DNA of 64,000 nucleotides. It comes from Paracoccus aerodenitrificans. GTDB lineage: Bacteria; Pseudomonadota; Alphaproteobacteria; Rhodobacterales; Rhodobacteraceae. The notes beneath the pieces were generated by a model. It ran no database searches. It saw only the letters and a list, made by a program, of their open reading frames with translations, and had not been told where the DNA came from. Below, piece after piece: positions 48,065-56,819 of this stretch (position 1 is its first letter; the number at the start of each line of letters is the position of its first letter). The DNA lies in assembly GCF_027913215.1 (NCBI RefSeq), contig NZ_CP115784.1:1302001-1366000 (forward strand). The letters are read 5' to 3'. Position numbers and translations under genes: made by a program.

Positions 48065-48254
48065 GGTCCGGGGGGCTGCCGCTTTTATTGCCGCGTTTCT
48101 GTGGGTTTGGTCTGGCAGCGTTGGCAGGGCGACGGCATAAGAAATGCAGATCGTTGCACATGTCGGCTTTCTGCCTCATCGCTGAAAGGAACTGTCACGA
48201 ATGTGTCAGAGCTGATCGCTAGGCAAGCAGGGAAGCGACAAAAGGAATCAAGAA

Positions 48255-49235
48255 ATGCGTTTTGCAACTCCTCTCATACTTGCAGCAGCCAGCGTCACGA
48301 CGCCTGCCATTGCAGATCCCTCGGGTGAGATCACCGTCTATACCTCTCAGCCGCAGGAGCAGATGGCCCTCGTGGTCGAGGCCTTCAATAAGGACTATCC
48401 CGATGTCGAGGTCGAAATCTTCCGCACCGGCACGACCGAGCTGATGTCGAAGCTTCAGGCGGAATTCGCGGCGGGGTCTACCCCTGCCGATATTCTGCTG
48501 ATCGCCGATGCCGTGGCGATGACCCAGTTGAAGAATGATGATCGCCTTCTGGCCTATGAGGATGCGCCGGTCGAGGGGATCCCGGAAGATGTGATCGACC
48601 CGAATATGACCTTTTTCGGGACCAAGCTGATCACGACGGGGATCGTCTATAATACCGGGATGGTCGAAACCGCTCCGACCTCCTGGGACGATCTGCGGGC
48701 TGCCGATGTCGCCGGCTCGCTGATCATGCCCAGTCCGCTGTATTCCGGCGCGGCGGTCATTCATGTCGGCACGATGGTTCAGCAACCGGAATTCGGCTGG
48801 GGCTTCTATGAAGAGCTTGCCGAAAACGGCGCCGTTGCCGGGCAGGGTAACGGCACGGTCATCGAGGCTGTTGCACGCGGCGAGAAAGCATATGGGATCA
48901 TCATCGAATACATGGCGATGAACGCCAAGGCCGATGGGTCGCCTGTTGATTTCGTCTGGCCGGATCAGGGTGTCAGCGCCATTACGCAGCCTGTCGCCAT
49001 CGTGAACGGCACCGATAATGAAGAGGCCGCCAAAGCCTTTGTCGACTGGCAGCTGTCGCAGGCAGCGCAGGAACAATCGGTCGGGCAGGGTTATTTCCCG
49101 ATCCTTTCGGACATGTCCGCGCCAGAGGGTTATCCGGCGCTGGACAGCCTGAATATTCTGCCGCTGGATGCCGACCAGCTTATGGCTGACGATCAGGCCA
49201 ATAAAGAGCAGTTCGCTGAACTTTTCGGCGGCTGA
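48255..49235 (+). CDS. ABC transporter solute-binding protein (AfuA/FbpA-like)
   Basis: A 326-residue periplasmic binding protein. The signal peptide ends near AIADPSGEITVYTSQPQ. It belongs to the cluster that contains ferric-iron, 2-aminoethylphosphonate and sugar-phosphate binders (EAFNKDYPDVEVEIFRTGT, AVARGEKAYGIIIEY). The adjacent Tyr-Tyr pair that binds iron in FbpA is not seen, so iron is not assured. A GGAATC-type site precedes ATG 48255. The 190-base gap before it may hold its own promoter. Confidence 0.88.
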   Translation: MRFATPLILAAASVTTPAIADPSGEITVYTSQPQEQMALVVEAFNKDYPDVEVEIFRTGTTELMSKLQAEFAAGSTPADILLIADAVAMTQLKNDDRLLAYEDAPVEGIPEDVIDPNMTFFGTKLITTGIVYNTGMVETAPTSWDDLRAADVAGSLIMPSPLYSGAAVIHVGTMVQQPEFGWGFYEELAENGAVAGQGNGTVIEAVARGEKAYGIIIEYMAMNAKADGSPVDFVWPDQGVSAITQPVAIVNGTDNEEAAKAFVDWQLSQAAQEQSVGQGYFPILSDMSAPEGYPALDSLNILPLDADQLMADDQANKEQFAELFGG

Positions 49236-50937
49236 TACGCGGCGGGACATTACGGGAAGGGGCGGCGTTCATCTGATCGTCGCCCTTCTTGCCGTCTGTG
49301 TTCTGCTGACCGGCGCATGGCCTCTGATCCGGCTGTTCGCGCTTTCCATTGCGCCGGGCGAAGAGGGCCAGATTCTGGGCCTCATGCGCGATACGCTGTC
49401 GGGCAGGGGGTTTCAGCGTGCGTTCTGGAATACGCTGTCGGCCTCGGTGGGATCGGTGCTGGTTTCGACGGTGATCGGCGTTGCGCTTGCCTTCGCGACC
49501 GGGCTTTCGCGTATTCCGGGTCGGACCCTGATCAGTTTTCTGGCGCTGTCGCCCTTGCTGATCCCTTCGCAGATCATGGCGCTGGCATGGATCGAGCTGA
49601 TGGGAAGCGGCTCGCCGGTTCTGTCGGTAATCGGATTGGCCCCGGCCCCCGGTTCGCGCAATCCGCTTTATTCGGGTGCGGGCGTCGCCTGGCTGATGGG
49701 GCTTGAGCATATGCCTCTGGTGTTCATCGCGGTCCGGGCAAGCCTGTCGTCCATTCCTGCGGATCTGATCGAGGCGGCGCGGATTGCGGGCTCGCCTCCG
49801 GGTCGGATCACGCGGCGCATCGTCCTGCCGCTTGTTCTGCCCGCGATTGGCGCAGGTGCCGTGCTGGCCTTCGCTGCGGCGATCGGGAATTTCGGCGTGC
49901 CTGCCCTGCTTGGTATTCCGGGCCGGTTTTCGGTCCTGACGACACTGATCTATCAGCGACTGAACGGCTTCGGGCCGGATGTGATCGGCAGCGTTGCAGC
50001 AATTGCCCTTGTGCTGGTGTTTCTTGCTGCCATCGCGCTGCTGCTGCGTCAGATTATCCTGCGCGGTTTTGCGGTGCCGCTTCCCTCTGGCGCATGTTTT
50101 TCCGGTTTTGATATGGGCCGGGGAAAATGGGCGATCATGGCGCTGCTGTGGCTTGGGCTGATCTGGTTGTCGGTCCTGCCCATCATCGCACTTGTTACAA
50201 CGGCGCTGATCCCCGCGCTTGGAGTTCCCTTCGGACTGGACACGGCGAGCCTTAAGAACTTCACCGAAATCATGGCCAATCCCGCGCTTGGTCGCGCTTT
50301 CGTCAATTCCTTCAGCCTTGCCGGGATCGCTGCGATGGTCTCGGCCGCGATCAGCATATTGCTGGGATGGCTGGCATTCACGGCGGGGAACCGCGCGGCC
50401 AGGCTGCTGAGCTGGCTTGCCGACGCCGCATTCGTCGTGCCGGGAACGGTGCTGGCGCTGGCGATGATCCTTGTCTATCTGCGCCCGCTGCCGGTGATCG
50501 GTATCTCTGTCTACGGCACGGCGGCGATCCTGCTGATCGCCTATCTTGGACGGTTCCTGCCGATGGCGCTGCGTCCGGTCGAGGCCACAATCGCTGCCTC
50601 TGATCCCACTTTGGATGAGGCCGCCCGCGTGGCCGGGATCGGCATTACACGCCGGATCGTTTTTGTTGCGGCTCCGGCACTGGCACCAACGGCGATGGCG
50701 GGTGCGATGCTGATCTTCATGACCGCGATCAATGAGCTGACCTTGTCGGCGCTGCTGTGGTCCGCCGGTCAGGAAACCATCGGCGTTCAGATTTTTTCGA
50801 TGCAATATGAGGGAAATTCGACCGGCGCGGCTGCATTGTCGGTGATGTCTCTGGCACTGGTCGGCCTGCTGGTGATCGTTACAGACCGTCTTGGGCGACG
50901 GCTCCCGCCTGGAACCTTGCCATGGCGTGCCGGTTAG
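49168..50937 (+). CDS. ABC transporter permease, two-domain (FbpB type)
   Basis: A permease of up to 589 residues with two fused membrane halves, about 12 helices. Each half has an EAA-type loop: EAARIAGSPPGRITRRIVLPLVLP and DEAARVAGIGITRRIVFVAAPALAP. No in-frame ATG, GTG or TTG lies close to the end of the binding-protein gene. The only normal start is ATG 49168, inside that gene (68-base overlap), so the start is uncertain. It completes the first transporter set. Confidence 0.85.
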   Translation: MPTSLWLTIRPIKSSSLNFSAADTRRDITGRGGVHLIVALLAVCVLLTGAWPLIRLFALSIAPGEEGQILGLMRDTLSGRGFQRAFWNTLSASVGSVLVSTVIGVALAFATGLSRIPGRTLISFLALSPLLIPSQIMALAWIELMGSGSPVLSVIGLAPAPGSRNPLYSGAGVAWLMGLEHMPLVFIAVRASLSSIPADLIEAARIAGSPPGRITRRIVLPLVLPAIGAGAVLAFAAAIGNFGVPALLGIPGRFSVLTTLIYQRLNGFGPDVIGSVAAIALVLVFLAAIALLLRQIILRGFAVPLPSGACFSGFDMGRGKWAIMALLWLGLIWLSVLPIIALVTTALIPALGVPFGLDTASLKNFTEIMANPALGRAFVNSFSLAGIAAMVSAAISILLGWLAFTAGNRAARLLSWLADAAFVVPGTVLALAMILVYLRPLPVIGISVYGTAAILLIAYLGRFLPMALRPVEATIAASDPTLDEAARVAGIGITRRIVFVAAPALAPTAMAGAMLIFMTAINELTLSALLWSAGQETIGVQIFSMQYEGNSTGAAALSVMSLALVGLLVIVTDRLGRRLPPGTLPWRAG

Positions 50938-51028
50938 GGCGATTGCGGTTCAACCCGGTTTCATCGCTGTGCAGGCCAGACCTCGCAGGATGTCATTCCC
51001 CTGTCGCGAATCGTCTGTATCTATGACT

Positions 51029-51042
51029 TGGAAACGTTTCCA
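51029..51042. promoter_or_regulatory. LacI-type operator before the lacI-family gene
   Basis: TGGAAACGTTTCCA is a perfect 14-base palindrome with a central CG, the classical LacI/GalR-family operator form. It lies seven bases before the ATG of the regulator gene, which suggests autoregulation. Confidence 0.8.
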
Positions 51043-51048
51043 CTGAGT

Positions 51049-52149
51049 ATGCTCATGTCGCGACGACCCCGAGTCACCATCAAGGATGTTGCCCGCGAGG
51101 CGGGGTGCGGTGTGGCGACTGCCAGCAGGGTGCTTAACAAATCCGGACCGGCAAGCGCCGAGACCTGCGACCGGGTCGAGGACGCCGCGAACAGGCTTGG
51201 GTTTTCGTTCAGCGCAATCGGGCGTGCGCTGCAAAGCAGTCGCTCGATGACGATTGGCTGCCTTGTGCCGTCGCTTGCCAATCCGGTTTTCGCCGAGGCT
51301 GTGCAGGGCGTGCATATGACGCTGGCAGGAACGGGTTATCAGCTTCTGATCGCCAGCTCCAATTATGACGGGATTGCCGATGAGGACGCGATTGCGACTT
51401 TCCTCTCGAAAGAGGTCGATGGGCTGATCGTGACGATGGTCGGACCGGGAGGCAGTCGGGCAATGAAGATGACCCGAGAGCGGGCCGTTCCGGCAACATT
51501 GATGTTTCACGATCCGGTCGGGGGCTTCACAAGCGCCTATGTCGATAATTTCGCGGCATCGCGCGAGGTGGCCCGGCAGTTGCATCGCCTTGGGCACCGG
51601 CAGACCTGTTTTCTGGCCCTGCGCTTTTCCTGCTCGGACAGATCGCGCAATCGCTTTGCGGGATTTCTCTCAGAGTGCCGTAAACGCGGAATGCCCGATC
51701 CCGTTCTGATCGAGCTTAGCGAGGAAGATGCGAAGACGCCGGAGAATCTGGCGCGGATCATTGAGCGGATTCCAGATGTCACGGCGATTTTCGCCTCGAA
51801 TGATTTTCTGGCGATTTCGCTTCAGCGAGCGGCGCGGATACTGGGCCTGCAGGTGCCGCGCGATCTTTCGGTGGTCGGTTTTGACGGGATCGAGACAGGG
51901 CGAATGCTGGAAGTGCCGATTGCGACGATAGAAACAGCGCCTGAAGCGATGGGTCGTCAGGCGGCCACAACGCTTTTATCCGCCATGCAGGGCGAAACGC
52001 TGCCTCAGCTGCCTGCTCTGCCATTTACTTTCCGCACCGGGGCTACGCTCGCCCCGCCGCGCCCGGAAAGCGACAACGGCCGGGGTGCAGCCCGGCCGTT
52101 GTCAGTTCACCCCAGTCTGGAACAAAACCTGAAGAGGACGAACCGATGA
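51049..52149 (+). CDS. LacI family transcriptional regulator
   Basis: A 366-residue repressor (364 from the second ATG at 51055). The N-terminal helix-turn-helix VTIKDVAREAGCGVATASRVLNKSG and hinge are complete, and a periplasmic-binding-protein-like sensor domain follows (VVGFDGIETGRMLEVPIATIET). It ends in a 20-residue tail that overlaps a strong hairpin (52072-52103) and the start of the next gene by four bases. It should control the downstream transporter-phosphodiesterase operon, with a substrate-derived ligand as inducer. Confidence 0.92.
   Translation: MLMSRRPRVTIKDVAREAGCGVATASRVLNKSGPASAETCDRVEDAANRLGFSFSAIGRALQSSRSMTIGCLVPSLANPVFAEAVQGVHMTLAGTGYQLLIASSNYDGIADEDAIATFLSKEVDGLIVTMVGPGGSRAMKMTRERAVPATLMFHDPVGGFTSAYVDNFAASREVARQLHRLGHRQTCFLALRFSCSDRSRNRFAGFLSECRKRGMPDPVLIELSEEDAKTPENLARIIERIPDVTAIFASNDFLAISLQRAARILGLQVPRDLSVVGFDGIETGRMLEVPIATIETAPEAMGRQAATTLLSAMQGETLPQLPALPFTFRTGATLAPPRPESDNGRGAARPLSVHPSLEQNLKRTNR
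52072..52103 (+). promoter_or_regulatory. Strong hairpin inside the 3' end of the lacI-family gene
   Basis: GACAACGGCCGGG (52072-52084) and CCCGGCCGTTGTC (52091-52103), a perfect 13-base stem with a six-base loop and no T run. It lies 43 bases before the ATG of the solute-binding protein, where it could slow polymerase, protect mRNA or affect coupling. Confidence 0.65.
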
Positions 52150-53141
52150 AATATATCGCCATCGCCGCAGTCGCCACAACCGCAATCGCCGCGCCGTCAC
52201 TGGCCGATGAGGCCATCTGCTATAACTGCCCGCCGGAATGGGCGGATTGGGCTTCGATGCTGGAAGCGCTCGATGAGAATGCGGATGTGCAGATGCCGCA
52301 TGACAACAAGAACTCGGGCCAGACCTTCGCCCAACTTGTCGCCGAAAAGGAAAATCCGGTTGCGGATGTCGCCTATTATGGCGTGACGACCGGCATCAAG
52401 GCAGGCAATGAAGGGCTGGTCGAGCCCTACAAGCCCGCCGGTTTCGACGAAATCCCCGAAGGGCTGAAAGACCCCGAGGGCAACTGGTTTGCCGTTCACT
52501 ATGGCACGATAGGGCTTTTCGTGAATGTCGATGCGCTTGGCGGTGCCGAGGTTCCGCAGTGCTTCTCGGATCTGCTGAAGCAGGAATATAACGGTATGGT
52601 CGGCTATCTCGATCCGTCTTCCGCCTTTGTCGGCTATGCCGGCGCGGTTGCGGTGAACCTGTCCAATGGCGGCGATCTGGGCAATTTCGATCCTGCTATC
52701 GAATTCTTCAGCAAGTTGGCTGACAATAATCCGATCGTGCCGAAACAGACATCTTTCGCGCGGGTGGTCTCGGGTGAGATCCCGATCCTGTTCGATTATG
52801 ATTTCAACGCCTATCGCGCCAAATACGAAGAGGACGGCAACTTCGAATTCGTCCTGCCCTGTGAAGGCTCGGTTCGGGTGCCTTATGTCATGAGCCTCGT
52901 GGCCAATGCACCCCATGCCGAGGCGGGCAAGAAAGCGCTTGATTATATCCTGTCCGATGAAGGGCAGGCGATCTGGACGAATGCCTATCTGCAGCCGGCG
53001 CGTCCGGTAGAGCTGCCCGCCGAGGTCGCGGAAAAATTCCTGCCCGCAAGCGAATATGAACGCGCTCAATCGGTTGATTACGCCGAAATGGAGCAGGCGC
53101 AGGCGGCATTCGGCGAACGTTACCTGTCCGAAGTCGAGTAA
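52146..53141 (+). CDS. ABC transporter solute-binding protein (Afu/Pot type)
   Basis: A 331-residue periplasmic binding protein with a signal peptide ending near SLADEAICYNC. The mature N-terminus carries a Cys-x-x-Cys pair (CYNC) and there are further single cysteines. The fold pattern (GTIGLFVNVDALGG, YNGMVGYLDPSSAFVGY, ALDYILSDEGQAIW) fits the iron/thiamine/organophosphate binder cluster. It starts inside the end of the lacI-family gene (ATGA) after GAAGAGGACG. A phosphodiesterase at the operon end suggests an organophosphate ligand. Confidence 0.88.
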   Translation: MKYIAIAAVATTAIAAPSLADEAICYNCPPEWADWASMLEALDENADVQMPHDNKNSGQTFAQLVAEKENPVADVAYYGVTTGIKAGNEGLVEPYKPAGFDEIPEGLKDPEGNWFAVHYGTIGLFVNVDALGGAEVPQCFSDLLKQEYNGMVGYLDPSSAFVGYAGAVAVNLSNGGDLGNFDPAIEFFSKLADNNPIVPKQTSFARVVSGEIPILFDYDFNAYRAKYEEDGNFEFVLPCEGSVRVPYVMSLVANAPHAEAGKKALDYILSDEGQAIWTNAYLQPARPVELPAEVAEKFLPASEYERAQSVDYAEMEQAQAAFGERYLSEVE

Positions 53142-53150
53142 TCGCAGGCC

Positions 53151-53177
53151 GGGCGGCGGGGTATTTACCTGCCGCCC
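53151..53177 (+). promoter_or_regulatory. Intercistronic hairpin after the solute-binding protein
   Basis: GGGCGGC (53151-53157) pairs with GCCGCCC (53171-53177), with an inner GGT/ACC helix and an ATTT loop. Such structures often give excess binding protein over permease. Confidence 0.65.
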
Positions 53178-53196
53178 ATCCCTCAAGGGGTAAGAG

Positions 53197-54000
53197 ATGA
53201 CATCGCGTCAGTTCGTTCTGATCTGCCTGCTTCCTCTGGCGATCTTCACCCTAGCCTTTCTGTTGCTGCCGCTGGTGCGGCTGGTACAGGTCTCGGCCGG
53301 AGGAGAGGCGGGATGGGGGACATATTTACAGATCCTGCAAAAACCGCGCTATCTGACCTCGCTTTTTCAGACAGTTGCGGTGTCTGTTGCGGTGACGATT
53401 GCCGCCCTGGCGATTTCGACCACGGCGGGGCTGTTTCTGGTGCGCAACAGATTTCCGGGCCGCAACCTGCTTTTGTCGATCCTGACCCTGCCTCTGGCAT
53501 TTCCCGGAGTGGTGGTCGGATTCATGATTATCCTGCTTGGCGGCAGGCAGGGGCTGGTTAACCAGTTGCTGCCGGGCCATTGGGTGTTCGCCTATTCTCT
53601 GTTTGGCCTGTTTCTGGGCTATCTTTATTTTTCGATCCCGCGTGTGTTGCTGACCGTCATGGCCGCCGCCGAAAAGATCGATCCCGCGCTTGAAGAGGCG
53701 GCGAGGACGCTCGGCGCACCCTCTTATCGCATCGTTCTGGATGTGCTGCTGCCCGCGCTTGCTCCGGCGATGGTTGCGGCGGGGGCGATTGCTTTTGCCA
53801 CGGCAATGGGGGCATTCGGCACCGCATTTACGCTGGCCACCGATATCGATGTGCTGCCGATGGTGATCTATACCGAGTTCACCCTTTCAGCGAATTTCGC
53901 GATGGCGGCGGCGCTGTCCGTCGTGCTTGGGGTTGTGACATGGTCCATGCTTCTGATCGCCCGCAGCTTTGCCGGCAATGCCGTTGCGGCGGGGGGATGA
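53197..54000 (+). CDS. ABC transporter permease 1
   Basis: A 267-residue inner-membrane permease with about six helices and an EAA loop EEAARTLGAPSYRIVLDVLLPALAP. The ribosome site is in CAAGGGGTAAGAG. It pairs with permease 2, which starts one base after its stop. It is part of the LacI-linked transporter. Confidence 0.9.
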   Translation: MTSRQFVLICLLPLAIFTLAFLLLPLVRLVQVSAGGEAGWGTYLQILQKPRYLTSLFQTVAVSVAVTIAALAISTTAGLFLVRNRFPGRNLLLSILTLPLAFPGVVVGFMIILLGGRQGLVNQLLPGHWVFAYSLFGLFLGYLYFSIPRVLLTVMAAAEKIDPALEEAARTLGAPSYRIVLDVLLPALAPAMVAAGAIAFATAMGAFGTAFTLATDIDVLPMVIYTEFTLSANFAMAAALSVVLGVVTWSMLLIARSFAGNAVAAGG

Positions 54001-54001
54001 C

Positions 54002-54793
54002 ATGCTGAACTCGCCGGCACGGCTGATACAACTGACGGTCACGCTGCTGGCCTGCGCCTTTCTGCTGGTGCCGACGATCCAGTCGGTTCTGGCCGGGCTG
54101 ACGGTGAATTATTTTCTGGGCCTGTCATCCGGTCTGACCCTGAAATGGATCGGAGAGGTCTGGGCGCTGTATGCCGACAGTATCTTCCTGTCGATTTGGC
54201 TGGCGCTTGCCTGCCTTTTCTGTACGCTGTTGATCGGAGTTCCCGCCGCCTATGCACTGGCGCGTAATCCCGGACGCATTTCCCGCATTCTGGAAGAGTT
54301 CATCTCGTTGCCGCTTACGATTCCCGGGCTGGCGCTTGGTCTGGCTCTGTTGCAGCTTTACGGCTCAATGCAGGGGTTTCGGTCGCATTGGAGCTTCATC
54401 CTGACCGGCCATGTCCTTTACACGCTGCCCTTCATGGTCCGGGCGGTGCTGTCTGTCCTGTCGGCCATTGATCTGAAAATGCTGGAGGAAGGTGCCGCCT
54501 CGCTTGGCGCAACTCCGTGGCGGCGTTTTATCGATATCGTTGTCCCGAATGCGATGCCGGGTATCCTTGCCGGGGCGCTGACCGTGGTGACCTTGTCCAT
54601 CGGTGAATTCAACCTGACATGGATGCTGCATACGCCGTTTCTGAAGACGCTGCCGGTGGGGCTGGCGGACAGCTATGCGTCGATGCGTCTTGAGATCGCC
54701 TCGGCCTATACGCTGGTCTTCTTTGTCATGATCGTGCCGCTTTTGATGGCCATGCAATGGGCAAGCGCCCGCAGCCAGAGAATCGGCTCATGA
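54002..54793 (+). CDS. ABC transporter permease 2
   Basis: A 263-residue permease with about six helices and the loop EEGAASLGATPWRRFIDIVVPNAMPG. It starts one base after permease 1 stops and overlaps the ATPase gene by four bases. The heterodimeric permease resembles the PotB/PotC arrangement. Confidence 0.9.
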   Translation: MLNSPARLIQLTVTLLACAFLLVPTIQSVLAGLTVNYFLGLSSGLTLKWIGEVWALYADSIFLSIWLALACLFCTLLIGVPAAYALARNPGRISRILEEFISLPLTIPGLALGLALLQLYGSMQGFRSHWSFILTGHVLYTLPFMVRAVLSVLSAIDLKMLEEGAASLGATPWRRFIDIVVPNAMPGILAGALTVVTLSIGEFNLTWMLHTPFLKTLPVGLADSYASMRLEIASAYTLVFFVMIVPLLMAMQWASARSQRIGS

Positions 54794-55827
54794 CCCTGAC
54801 ACTCCGCAATGTCGCCAAAACCTTCCCCGGAGGCACGCGGGCGCTTCTGCCAAGCGATCTGGATATCGCGCAGGGTGAGATCGTGTCGCTGTTGGGGCCG
54901 TCAGGTTGCGGCAAGACGACGCTTCTGCGGATTATCGCCGGGCTGGAAACCGCGGATCCCGGTGCAAGCATCTTGTTCGACGGTGAAGATGTCACGGCGC
55001 TTTCGGTCGATCGCCGCAAGGTGGGCATGGTCTTTCAGTCCTATGCGCTGTTTCCGAATATGTCGGTGCGCGGCAATATCGGCTATGGGTTGAAAATGCA
55101 GGGCTTGCGCAAATCCGAGATCACTGCGCGGGTCGATGAGGTCATCGCGCTGTGTCGTCTGCAACCCTATGCGGAACGCGCGGTCACGCAGCTTTCCGGC
55201 GGTCAGCGGCAGCGCGTCGCTCTGGCGCGGGCCTTTGCACCGAGGCCGCGCATTCTGTTACTGGATGAGCCTCTCTCGGCGCTTGATGCGGCTTTACGGA
55301 CGCAGCTTCGTGATGAGCTTGCGCTGCTTTTGCGGGAATTCGGCATCACCGCGATTTTCGTGACGCATGACCAGAATGAGGCGATGGCGATTGCCGACCG
55401 CGTTGCCGTCATGAGCGAGGGCAGCATCGCTCAGATCGGTACGCCAGAGGCGCTGTATCGCAAGCCCTCCACCGCATTTGTCGCAGGTTTCGTAGGTGAT
55501 GCCATGCCGCTTGGCGGGTGTTTCGACGGCGATCTTCTGCATCTCGATGGGGGAACGGTTCGGCTTGGCGGGGGCGCTCTTGCCAATCAGTCAGCTTTTA
55601 TCCGGGCCGAAGATATCATTCTGGACCCGGACGGCCCTGTTCAGGCAAAGGTCGAGGCCGTGACCTTTCTGGGTACCCATTACCGGGTTGCCCTATCCGG
55701 GATTTCGGAGGGCATCCTTTTTGCCCGGCATACGGGACTGAGCGCACCGAAGCCCGGTCAGCAGGTCCGCATCTCGATCCCGCCGGACGCAATCATCATT
55801 GTAGACAACGAAAGAGAGGCCTCCTGA
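54790..55827 (+). CDS. ABC transporter ATP-binding protein
   Basis: A 345-residue ATPase with GPSGCGKTT, FQSYALFPNMSV, LSGGQRQRVALARAF, ILLLDEPLSALDA and FVTHDQNEAMAIADR, then a TOBE-like domain. It is clearly paralogous to the ATPase at 46964-48064. It overlaps both neighbours (ATGA at each end), so it is tightly coupled to the permease and the phosphodiesterase. Confidence 0.93.
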   Translation: MTLTLRNVAKTFPGGTRALLPSDLDIAQGEIVSLLGPSGCGKTTLLRIIAGLETADPGASILFDGEDVTALSVDRRKVGMVFQSYALFPNMSVRGNIGYGLKMQGLRKSEITARVDEVIALCRLQPYAERAVTQLSGGQRQRVALARAFAPRPRILLLDEPLSALDAALRTQLRDELALLLREFGITAIFVTHDQNEAMAIADRVAVMSEGSIAQIGTPEALYRKPSTAFVAGFVGDAMPLGGCFDGDLLHLDGGTVRLGGGALANQSAFIRAEDIILDPDGPVQAKVEAVTFLGTHYRVALSGISEGILFARHTGLSAPKPGQQVRISIPPDAIIIVDNEREAS

Positions 55828-56642
55828 TGCCCGGTTTTATCCAGATCACGGATACGCATATCGTGCCAAAGGGCGAAGTCGTCGGCGGGCGTTCCGAGAC
55901 GGCCGCCGCGCTGAGCCGAGCGGTCACGACGATCAATGAAAGACTGTCATTTCTGCCCGAAGTCGAGTGCGCCATCCTGACCGGCGATCTGACCGAACAC
56001 GGCACGGCGGAAGAATATGCGCATTTCCTTGAAATCATGACGCGGCTCGATCTTCCCTGGCTTGCCATTCCGGGAAATCACGACCAGCGTGAGGCGATGC
56101 GGAGTGCCTTTGCCGATCAGGGCTGGATGCCTGCCGATGGCCCGATCCAGTGGCGCCGTGATTTCGGTTCGTTTTCCCTGATCGGGCTGGATACGCTGCT
56201 GGAGGGTGCGCATCATGGCGAGATGTCCGACCAGGGTTTCGCCTATCTCGATCAGGAACTGTCGCGGATCGGGGATCAGCCAGCCGTTATTGCCACGCAT
56301 CATCCCTGGATGCATAGCGGTATCCGCGTGATGGATGCAGATAATCTGCATAATGGCGACCGGCTGATGCAGCGTCTTGAGGCGCATCCCGGCCCGGTTC
56401 GGATGATCTCGGGCCATGTCCACAGGGCGCTGACAGCCCAGATCGGGAAAGTCACCTGTCAGATCGCTCCTTCGACCTGTCATTCTGTTCATCTCGATCA
56501 CAGGGCTGACGGAAAAAGCGAGATGGTGCTGGAGCCGGGTGCGGTGACGGTCTATGCGTGGCTTGAAACGCCGGCTCCGACTTTGGTTTCCGACATATTA
56601 CCCGTCGGAGAGTTTCCCGGACCCTGGCCGTTTGTTGGCTAA
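55827..56642 (+). CDS. Metallophosphodiesterase (class III, CpdA/GpdQ-like)
   Basis: A 271-residue calcineurin-like phosphoesterase with all metal motifs: D-x-H in ITDTHIV, GD in LTGDLTEH, GNHD, the single His in ATHHPW, and GHVH. Members split cAMP, glycerophosphodiesters or related diesters. There is no signal peptide, so it acts in the cytoplasm, most likely on the compound imported by the transporter whose ATPase gene it overlaps by one base. Confidence 0.9.
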   Translation: MPGFIQITDTHIVPKGEVVGGRSETAAALSRAVTTINERLSFLPEVECAILTGDLTEHGTAEEYAHFLEIMTRLDLPWLAIPGNHDQREAMRSAFADQGWMPADGPIQWRRDFGSFSLIGLDTLLEGAHHGEMSDQGFAYLDQELSRIGDQPAVIATHHPWMHSGIRVMDADNLHNGDRLMQRLEAHPGPVRMISGHVHRALTAQIGKVTCQIAPSTCHSVHLDHRADGKSEMVLEPGAVTVYAWLETPAPTLVSDILPVGEFPGPWPFVG

Positions 56643-56819
56643 GCTCGCCGCAATCAAAGGGCAGAGGGTCACCATGTTTTCGGGAATGCAAACAGTATAA
56701 GCCCGTCCCTCCGGATGGTTTTCACCCACCGACCGGCTTGCGCCGCATCTTCTGCTGGTGCAGGACTGCGGATGCGGTGATGGCCGCTTGAATTTCGATC
56801 ATGCAGAGGTGGCTCGGCG

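Noticed and set aside
49180..50805. 541-residue minus-strand frame opposite the two-domain permease
   Set aside because: Gln/Arg/His-rich antisense of membrane helices, no real protein signature.
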